Origin: an uncultured Planctomycetia bacterium
GTDB lineage: Bacteria > Planctomycetota > Phycisphaerae > FEN-1346 > JAACEH01
Reading direction: 5' to 3'
DNA length: 64,000 bases
Assembly: GCA_903929765.1 (NCBI GenBank)
Contig: CAIYVX010000055.1
Coordinates: 1-64,000, forward strand
A model generated the notes under the pieces. It did not search any database, was not told the DNA's origin, and saw nothing but the letters and a program-made list of their open reading frames with translations. Positions 58,718 to 64,000 of the stretch are shown piece after piece. The translations under genes were made by a program, and so were the position numbers. The first letter of the stretch is position 1; each line of letters starts with the position of its first letter.

Positions 58718-60222
58718 AAGACCCGGCCGCCAAGCCCCAGCGCCCCAAGAGCGAACGCGACAGCTTCCTCGAGACCATCGAGTCCTTCGTCGTCGCCTTC
58801 ATCCTGGCCTTTGTCTTCCGCGCCTACGTCGTCGAGGCCTTCGTCATTCCCACCGGCTCCATGGCTCCGCGCCTCAACGGCCAGCACCTCGAATACGTCT
58901 GCCCCAAGTGCGGCTACCATTACAACGTCGGCCTCGACCAGCCGCAGGACAGTCGCAATCCTCCGTTGCTCGACGCCCGGCCCGTCTGCCAGCAGTGTTT
59001 CACGCCGCCACTGCCCAAGGACCGCGAGTCGAAAATTTACTGTGGCGACCGCATCCTGGTCCTCAAGTATTTCTACCACTTCTTCCCGCCCCAGCGCTTC
59101 GACGTTATCGTCTTCAAGTACCCCAAAGATCCCACCGTGAACTACATCAAGCGCCTGATCGGCCTGCCCGGCGAGACCATCGAAATCCACCACGGCGACG
59201 TCTACGTCAATGGCCATATCGCCCGCAAACCCGACCGCGCCCAGGAAGCCCTCTGGATGACCGTCTTCGATAGCAATTTCCCCGACGTGGAGCACCAGGA
59301 TCATCCCCGTTGGCAGGTCGAGGGCGTCGAGCGGACCGAAATGTCCAGTGTCCAGATGCCCTGGACCGTCACGCCGAATTCCGGCCGGCCCGCCTGGCTC
59401 TCTTTCCAGCAGCGCGACGCGGACGGCCGCGAGATTCCGGTCTACGATTTCTATGGCTACGACGCCTGGACCAGTTACGCCCAGGGACCGCGACAGGATG
59501 GCCAGGACGAAGTGACCGATCTTGATTTGCGCACGACCCTCGAAATGAAAGCCCCCGGCACAGTCACGCTGCTGCTGCGAGCCTATGCCGACCAGTTCCG
59601 CGCCGAACTGCCCACCGCCGGCCGCGGCAAGGTTCGCCTGATCCACGAAACCATCGGCCCCGGCGGCGTCGTTCGCCCCGAAACTCCGGTCGAAGGCCCC
59701 GAAAGCGCCATCGCCGTCGGCCAGCCCGTCGATCTCGAACTGGCCAACGTCGATCAGAAGATCATCCTCAAGGTCAACGGCCGCCGCCTCATCGACTTCG
59801 CCGGCAATGGCCGATTCAACGAGGACGACGATTTTGACTACACGCCCGCCGTGCCACGCCGGCAGTGGACCGGCGACCCCAAAGGCTGGACCGACGTCAA
59901 GCTCGGCATCCAGGAGGGCGCGGCCGTGGTCCGCCGCCTCCGCATCAACCGCGACATCTATTACACCCAGTGCTCCGGGGATCCCTCCATTCCAGGTTCC
60001 CCCTTCGCCGTCGAGGGGCGGCCCTACGAAGTCAAGGCCGACGAGTACTTTGCCATGGGCGACAACAGCCCGAGATCCTCCGATGGACGTTACTGGGGCC
60101 CGATCCCGCAGGAAAACCTGGTCGGCAAGGCCTTTTTCGTCTATTGGCCTTCAGCCGGAGCACGCTACGGCATCCCGCTTCGCGCCGTCCCGGATGTCAA
60201 GGGCTTCAGAATGATTCACTGA
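58714..60222 (+). CDS. lepB: Signal peptidase I with zinc ribbon and large insertion
   Basis: 502 residues, nearly twice a typical bacterial enzyme. One membrane helix (SFVVAFILAFVFRAYVVEAFVIP) precedes catalytic Ser49 in IPTGSMAP; catalytic Lys146 lies in YIKRLIGLPGE; box E is GDNSPRSSDGR at 450-460. Between Ser and Lys is a zinc-ribbon-like insertion (CPKCGYHYN and CQQC, about residues 63-92). Between VYVNG near 167 and YFAMGDNS near 445 are about 260 extra residues, beta-rich, resembling a lectin/LamG-like domain (VTLLLRAYADQFRAEL). GTG 58714 overlaps lepA. It cleaves exported preproteins at the membrane; the insertions may give substrate or cell-wall specificity (inference). Confidence 0.9.
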   Translation: MKDPAAKPQRPKSERDSFLETIESFVVAFILAFVFRAYVVEAFVIPTGSMAPRLNGQHLEYVCPKCGYHYNVGLDQPQDSRNPPLLDARPVCQQCFTPPLPKDRESKIYCGDRILVLKYFYHFFPPQRFDVIVFKYPKDPTVNYIKRLIGLPGETIEIHHGDVYVNGHIARKPDRAQEALWMTVFDSNFPDVEHQDHPRWQVEGVERTEMSSVQMPWTVTPNSGRPAWLSFQQRDADGREIPVYDFYGYDAWTSYAQGPRQDGQDEVTDLDLRTTLEMKAPGTVTLLLRAYADQFRAELPTAGRGKVRLIHETIGPGGVVRPETPVEGPESAIAVGQPVDLELANVDQKIILKVNGRRLIDFAGNGRFNEDDDFDYTPAVPRRQWTGDPKGWTDVKLGIQEGAAVVRRLRINRDIYYTQCSGDPSIPGSPFAVEGRPYEVKADEYFAMGDNSPRSSDGRYWGPIPQENLVGKAFFVYWPSAGARYGIPLRAVPDVKGFRMIH

Positions 60223-60286
60223 TTTTCTCCACAATGCTGTATGGTCTTAACGTGTTCGTGAAGTCAAGCAACGGCGCGATAATAAT

Positions 60287-60315
60287 TTGACTGCCGTGAG
60301 ACAACCGGTTAGCAT
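60287..60315 (+). promoter_or_regulatory. Sigma-70-type promoter upstream of lptB
   Basis: TTGACT at 60287-60292, 17-base spacer, TAGCAT at 60310-60315. Transcription would start near 60322, giving an unusually long (about 310-base) leader before lptB, or a separate small RNA. Confidence 0.55.
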
Positions 60316-60514
60316 GGCTGTGGCTTAAGTAGCAGATCAGTTTTGGCGTAATTGCCTTTGGCAAAAGCAGTTACGTTTGTTTGTGGTGCGCATCCGATGA
60401 TCGGCACTGTTTTTGGCGGATGGTCCGTAGTGGGACATGGCCTGTTTTCGCCAAAGCCGTTGAATCAGGCCGTTTCGTCGTTTTTGCACAGGTTATCCAC
60501 AGGTTTTCTTGTTA

Positions 60515-60564
60515 CCCCTCTCCCTTGGGAGAGGGTGGCCGCGCAGCGGCCGGGTGAGGGGTTT
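60515..60564. repeat. Family A repeat, copy 4
   Basis: CCCCTCTCCCTTGGGAGAGG, inner GGCCGCGCAGCGGCC hairpin, then GGGTGAGGGG. Lies 70 bases before the lptB start. Confidence 0.9.
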
Positions 60565-60634
60565 CGCTCTTCACCTTTCGGATCGGTTGGTTGTTGTCGT
60601 TGTTGTTGCCCTGTCTTTGCTCGGAGGTCGAACA

Positions 60635-61369
60635 TTGGAACTCCTGAACGTCACAGGACTGGTCAAGCGTTACAGTGGCCGCAAGGTTGTTGACGACGTC
60701 TCCTTCTCCGTCAATCAGGCCGAAGTCGTCGGCCTCCTGGGCAAGAACGGCGCCGGCAAGACCACCAGTTTCAAGATGACCATGGGCATGATTCCCCGCG
60801 ACGGCGGCGCCATCGTCTTCGAGGGCGAGGATGTCGGCGATCTGCCCATGTACAAACGGGCCCGCCGCGGCATGGGCTACCTCTGCCAGGAACCCAGCAT
60901 CTTCACCCGCCTGTCGGTCGAGGACAACCTCCTGGCCATCCTCGAAACCATGCACCTTTCCCTCTCCGAGCGCAAGGCCATCGCCGACGAACTGATGGGC
61001 GACTTCGGCCTGACCAAGCTCCGCAGGCAACTGGCCCGCACCCTCTCCGGCGGCGAGCGGCGCCGCCTCGAAATCGCCCGGGCCCTGATCACCCGACCCT
61101 CGCTCATTCTCCTCGACGAGCCGTTCACCGGCGTCGACCCCATCGCCATCTTCGACATCCAGGGCTTCATCAAGAACCTCAAGCAGCGCGGCATCGGCGT
61201 CCTCGTCACCGACCACAACGTCCACGCCACCCTCAGCATCGTCGACCGCGCCTACATCATCAACGAAGGCAAAGTCTTCCGCCACGGCACCAGCCAGGAA
61301 CTGATCAACGACCCCGAAGTGCGCCGCATCTATCTCGGCGACACCTTCCGCGGCGACGAATTCGATTAA
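60635..61369 (+). CDS. lptB: LPS export ABC transporter ATP-binding protein LptB-like
   Basis: 244 residues from TTG 60635, chosen because GGAGG lies seven bases upstream and the protein then starts MELLNVTGLVKRYSG. Motifs: Walker A GKNGAGKTT, Q-loop YLCQEPSIFTRLS, signature LSGGERRRLEIARAL, Walker B LILLDEPFTGVDP, and His in VTDHNVHATL. The PSIFRKLS-like loop and DPIAI after the D-loop are the LptB signature. It drives LPS transport to the outer membrane with LptFG, not encoded here. Supports a diderm envelope. Confidence 0.92.
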   Translation: MELLNVTGLVKRYSGRKVVDDVSFSVNQAEVVGLLGKNGAGKTTSFKMTMGMIPRDGGAIVFEGEDVGDLPMYKRARRGMGYLCQEPSIFTRLSVEDNLLAILETMHLSLSERKAIADELMGDFGLTKLRRQLARTLSGGERRRLEIARALITRPSLILLDEPFTGVDPIAIFDIQGFIKNLKQRGIGVLVTDHNVHATLSIVDRAYIINEGKVFRHGTSQELINDPEVRRIYLGDTFRGDEFD

Positions 61370-61392
61370 TGCAGGAGAGGGGAGAAGGGTGG

Positions 61393-61420
61393 CATGGCGG
61401 CGGTGTTTGCCGCCATGTTT
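61393..61420 (+). terminator. Hairpin after lptB (family B-like)
   Basis: CATGGCGGC and GCCGCCATG form a 9-bp stem around GGTGTTT, then TTTCG. Lies 24 bases after the lptB stop and ends the same way (CATGTTT) as the hairpin at 8909; could terminate lptB. Confidence 0.55.
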
Positions 61421-61453
61421 CGCCGGGGGACAATAATTCAGGAGCGCCGCACA

Positions 61454-62386
61454 ATGTCCGATACGCCTTCCGAACCGTCGCGCTGCCCCTGCCGCCGCAA
61501 GGCGATAATTATCCCGCTGATTATCATCGTCATCGGCGGCCTCGCCACCGGCGCCTGGCTGAAGCAGGACGCCTGGGTGCCGCCGCCCGTGACTAACTGG
61601 AACGCCGACCAACTGGCTCGCATTCACGCGCCCGCCGGTGACACGCTCCGCTTCGCCGTCTATGCCGACAACCGCGAACGCAATTACTTTTCTCTTGGCA
61701 AGCCCTTTAACGCCGTCCTCAACGAAATCGCCGCTCGCCAAGACTTGGCCTTCATCATGCACGACGGCGACGCCATCACCCACGGCCACAAGCTCGAATT
61801 CTATCGCATCTTCCAGGCCTGGCGCAGCCATCCCCAAGCCGCGCCCATGCTCATGACCGTCGGCAACCACGAACTCCGCAAAGGCCGCGATGCCAACTAC
61901 ATCTCCATGTTCGGCCCCACCCACTACGCCTTCCGCGTCGGCCGCCACGCCTTCATCAGCATGAACACCGCCTCCCAGGCCGCCTTCAACGATGACGAGG
62001 TCGCCTGGCTCCGCGACCAGCTTGCCGCCGCTCAGGACGCCGAAACTCGCGTCGTCTTCATGCACATCCCGCTCGGCGACGTGAGCAAGACGCAGATTTC
62101 CATCCTTGCCGATCCCCGCATCCACGGCGACACCCGGGTCCGCACCGTCATCGACCTCTTCAAGCAGTACAAGGTCACTCTCGCCATCGCCTCGCATTTC
62201 CACGGCTGGTACGAAGGCGACTGGGACGGCACGCCCTTTGTCGTCACCGGCGGCGCCGGCGTCACCCTGGAACAGGATCCCGACGACCGGACCCGGCCCG
62301 ACCCGGTTCACAGTTTCTACCATTATCTGATCGTCGATTTGCACGACGGCAAGGCTAGCGTCGAAGTCGTCCGCCCGAAACTCTGA
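61454..62386 (+). CDS. Membrane-anchored metallophosphoesterase
   Basis: 310 residues from ATG 61454, with AGGAG ten bases before. One N-terminal helix (KAIIIPLIIIVIGGLATGAW) anchors a periplasmic calcineurin-like domain: YADNRERN (instead of DxH), MHDGDAITHG (GD), VGNHELRKG (GNH), FMHIPLG (H) and SHFHGWYE (GHxH-like). The first motif is altered from DxH, but the other metal ligands are present. Such enzymes hydrolyse phosphate mono- or diesters; substrate unknown. It follows lptB with its own ribosome site and may act on envelope lipids (inference). Confidence 0.8.
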   Translation: MSDTPSEPSRCPCRRKAIIIPLIIIVIGGLATGAWLKQDAWVPPPVTNWNADQLARIHAPAGDTLRFAVYADNRERNYFSLGKPFNAVLNEIAARQDLAFIMHDGDAITHGHKLEFYRIFQAWRSHPQAAPMLMTVGNHELRKGRDANYISMFGPTHYAFRVGRHAFISMNTASQAAFNDDEVAWLRDQLAAAQDAETRVVFMHIPLGDVSKTQISILADPRIHGDTRVRTVIDLFKQYKVTLAIASHFHGWYEGDWDGTPFVVTGGAGVTLEQDPDDRTRPDPVHSFYHYLIVDLHDGKASVEVVRPKL

Positions 62387-62405
62387 TTGCGTGTGTTGTT
62401 GTTAT

Positions 62406-62444
62406 GTAGGGCTGTTGCTTGACAGCCGCCACAATAAAATGCCG
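62406..62444. repeat. Family F hairpin, copy 4
   Basis: GTAGGGCTGTTGC/GACAGCCGCC, imperfect stem, followed by the same TAAAATGCCG tail as the copy at 55795. Confidence 0.75.
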
Positions 62445-62475
62445 TTTTCCGATTGGTGTTGCCTTTGCTGTTTCA

Positions 62476-62524
62476 CCCCTCTCCCTTGGGAGAGGGTGGC
62501 CCTTCAGGGCCGGGTGAGGGGTTT
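62476..62524. repeat. Family A repeat, copy 5, supplying a 3' coding end
   Basis: CCCCTCTCCCTTGGGAGAGG, inner GGCCCTTCAGGGCC hairpin, GGGTGAGGGG. The minus-strand gene ends inside it, with its stop codon complemented at 62504-62506. Confidence 0.9.
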
Positions 62525-64000
62525 CGGCTCTGGACCTTCCACCGCCTTCAACAACACCATTTTCGCCGGTAACCGCTTCGGCCGTTCCCCGGTTTGCACC
62601 GGCACCGTTTCCCACGGCCCCGCCTCGGCCAACTGCCCCGCCCCCTTGACCCGGACCATGACATACCCGCCCGGATGCTCGCCCCGCCACTGCCGCACCT
62701 CGGCCGCCGTCTCCAACTGCGTCAGGTTGCCACCGGCATAAAACGGCATCGCATAATCCCACGGTCCGCGCTGATAGACGCAACATTCCCGCTGAATGCC
62801 CCGTTCCCTGATATACCGCCCGATGGCCGCTTCGTCGCTGACCGTCCACGCCAGCGGCGCCACCATCACGCCCCAAACGGCGATCCAGAGCACCAGCAGC
62901 CCCCCGGCCAGCGTCACCAGAGCCGCCACGCGCCGCCCACCGCCGTAAAGCGCCAGCACCGCCGCCATCAGCACGCCGGCCGCCACCCCCAGGCCCGTCA
63001 CCGGCCACTGCCATTCCGGCACCAGAAGCCCGCCCCAGATTCCCGCCCCGACCGCCGCCGGCACCAGCAGCCAATGCACCGCCAGAATCGCCTTCGCCCC
63101 GCCCGACATCTTTTGCGGCAGATCAAAGATCAGATAGCTCAAACCCAGCCCGGCAAAAATCAGCCACGGCGCCATCATCGGCAGAACGTAATAGTTCATC
63201 TTCGCCCTGCTCAGCGACAAAAGGACAATGCCCACCGTCCCCCACGCCGCCAGCAGCGCCCACTCCAGCCGCCCCAATTGTCGATGCCGAATCGCCCGGT
63301 AAATTCCGATCACCAGCGGCAGCGCCCACGGCAGACAGAAGATTAAACACTTCGGCGGCCAGAAGTAGTACCAGAATGGCTGAGCATTGCCCACCTCGCC
63401 GCCCATTCGCCCGAACGTCTGCTGTCGCCAGACCTCAAAAAAATCTGGATATGACAGATAAGCCGGAACCGCCCACGCCGCCACCACGGCTGCCGCCACC
63501 AGCGGCCCCGCCACCGGCGCCAGACGCCCGATGCGACGCCCCTCCCGGCAAATCACCGCCACCACCACCGCCGTACTCAAGAGCACCAGCGGCGTGATCG
63601 GCCCTTTGGTCAGCACCCCGCACGCCGCCGCCAGCCACATCGTCCAGACCCAGGCCCCGCGCCGTCGCCGGTCCTCCTCCGCCAAAGCCCGCCAGTAACC
63701 CGTCACCGCCAGCGCTGTCCAGAACGTCAACTCCATGTCCAGCAGGCCGCTCCGCCCGAAGTCCAGCACCATGAACGACATCGCCGTCGCCAGCCCCGCC
63801 ACCAGTCCCGCCCGGCCGCCTGCCAGCCGGCTCACCCAGTAAACCACCAGCAGCATCACCCCGAGCGCCGCCAGCACCGACGGCAACCGCACCGTCCACT
63901 CGTTCATCTCGCCCGCCACGCGCGACAGCCCCGCCACCATCCAGAACCCCAGCGGCGGTTTGCGCAGGTCCGGCTGCCCGTCCAGGTACGGCAACAAGCC
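62504..64000 (-). CDS. GT39/ArnT-type membrane glycosyltransferase, 5' end outside the window
   Basis: The visible part is about 497 residues; translation is open to the window edge, so the start lies beyond 64000. PYLDGQPDLRKPPLGFWMVA near the beginning is the ArnT/PMT-type loop after helix 1, followed by about eight hydrophobic helices and a soluble C-terminal domain (ERGIQRECCVYQRGPWDYAMPFY). Such enzymes move a sugar from a polyprenyl phosphate to lipid A or protein at the periplasmic face. The last codons (about PLTRP and the stop) are encoded by a family A repeat, so the original C terminus may have been replaced. Confidence 0.85.
   Translation of the reverse strand, partial: GLLPYLDGQPDLRKPPLGFWMVAGLSRVAGEMNEWTVRLPSVLAALGVMLLVVYWVSRLAGGRAGLVAGLATAMSFMVLDFGRSGLLDMELTFWTALAVTGYWRALAEEDRRRRGAWVWTMWLAAACGVLTKGPITPLVLLSTAVVVAVICREGRRIGRLAPVAGPLVAAAVVAAWAVPAYLSYPDFFEVWRQQTFGRMGGEVGNAQPFWYYFWPPKCLIFCLPWALPLVIGIYRAIRHRQLGRLEWALLAAWGTVGIVLLSLSRAKMNYYVLPMMAPWLIFAGLGLSYLIFDLPQKMSGGAKAILAVHWLLVPAAVGAGIWGGLLVPEWQWPVTGLGVAAGVLMAAVLALYGGGRRVAALVTLAGGLLVLWIAVWGVMVAPLAWTVSDEAAIGRYIRERGIQRECCVYQRGPWDYAMPFYAGGNLTQLETAAEVRQWRGEHPGGYVMVRVKGAGQLAEAGPWETVPVQTGERPKRLPAKMVLLKAVEGPEPKPLTRP

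Larger units (their letters stand above)
60223..60634. other. Long intergenic region between lepB and lptB
   Basis: 412 bases without a credible gene. It holds a sigma-70-type promoter (60287-60315), a structured stretch with CGTAA-TTGCC...GGCAA...TTACG pairing near 60350-60383, one perfect DnaA-box 9-mer TTATCCACA at 60493-60501, and a family A repeat (60515-60564). Base composition is less GC-rich than the genes. Confidence 0.7.

Noticed and set aside
60493-60501. Perfect DnaA box TTATCCACA as a possible origin of replication
   Set aside because: Only one exact box and one near match; no dnaA or dnaN nearby, and strand bias does not change sign here. Kept as a component of the intergenic region only.

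Overview
The window reads as chromosomal DNA of a high-GC (by eye about 60-68 %) diderm bacterium, most probably a planctomycete (Planctomycetota, Phycisphaerae-like). Reasons: five PQQ-type beta-propellers, four of them with the WPQ(F/W) or WPMFRG entry motif common in that phylum; three alpha-toroid (squalene-cyclase/prenyltransferase-fold) proteins including one fused to DUF4159; DUF116; a stand-alone LABN protein; an ADP-ribosylglycohydrolase with a C-terminal extension; Tat ferredoxins; and LptB, LolD-like and lipoprotein genes that imply an outer membrane. The lineage is inference from gene content; no rRNA is present.

Region 1 (about 0.1-26 kb, all + strand, tightly packed). First a terpenoid set: a [4Fe-4S] ferredoxin, a radical SAM enzyme, a DxDD-bearing squalene-hopene-cyclase homologue, and a DUF116-polyprenyl-synthetase fusion. 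Then two PQQ-type propellers, a small alpha-toroid protein, an ABC ATPase with a 1184-residue FtsX permease, two more propellers and an NHL lipoprotein. The last part is an unbroken chain of overlapping genes: a small Tat protein with cysteines, a NapG-like Tat polyferredoxin, a NapH/CcoG-like membrane ferredoxin, a small membrane ferredoxin, a membrane-anchored PQQ propeller, a fused NuoE-NuoF NADH module, and a [2Fe-2S]/GltD-like FAD protein lacking the usual second (NAD(P)H) Rossmann motif. I read it as a candidate NADH-to-periplasm electron-transfer complex next to polyprenoid cyclisation genes, and I know of no description of this arrangement.

Region 2 (26-45 kb, mixed strands): two glycosyltransferases, tRNA-Arg(CCG) with its own promoter and terminator, a DUF4159 and TPR pair on the minus strand, a tRNA-Thr-like gene that appears to lack its D arm, tRNA-Tyr(GTA), an ADP-ribosylglycohydrolase, a sugar-nucleotide epimerase, LABN, a small secreted protein, a HisD-family dehydrogenase of the HpsN type, an ABC-F ATPase, a methyltransferase and two proteins of unknown function.

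Region 3 (45-64 kb): metG, hisF, a small AT-richer gene between inverted hairpin repeats, pilT, a membrane-anchored PilB/GspE-like protein with Arg in place of the Walker A Lys, a CvpA-like membrane protein, a HEAT-repeat lipoprotein gene broken by an amber codon, a ROK kinase, lepA, a signal peptidase I with a large insertion, lptB, a metallophosphoesterase and the 3' part of a GT39-type glycosyltransferase.

Two signals run through the whole window. First, at least eight families of short palindromic repeats are dispersed between genes and, in several cases, sit in frame inside genes or supply their stop codons; the cyclase gene carries three different ones. Second, the G/C bias of the + strand reverses between about 29 and 39 kb: left-hand genes end codons in G, right-hand + strand genes in C.
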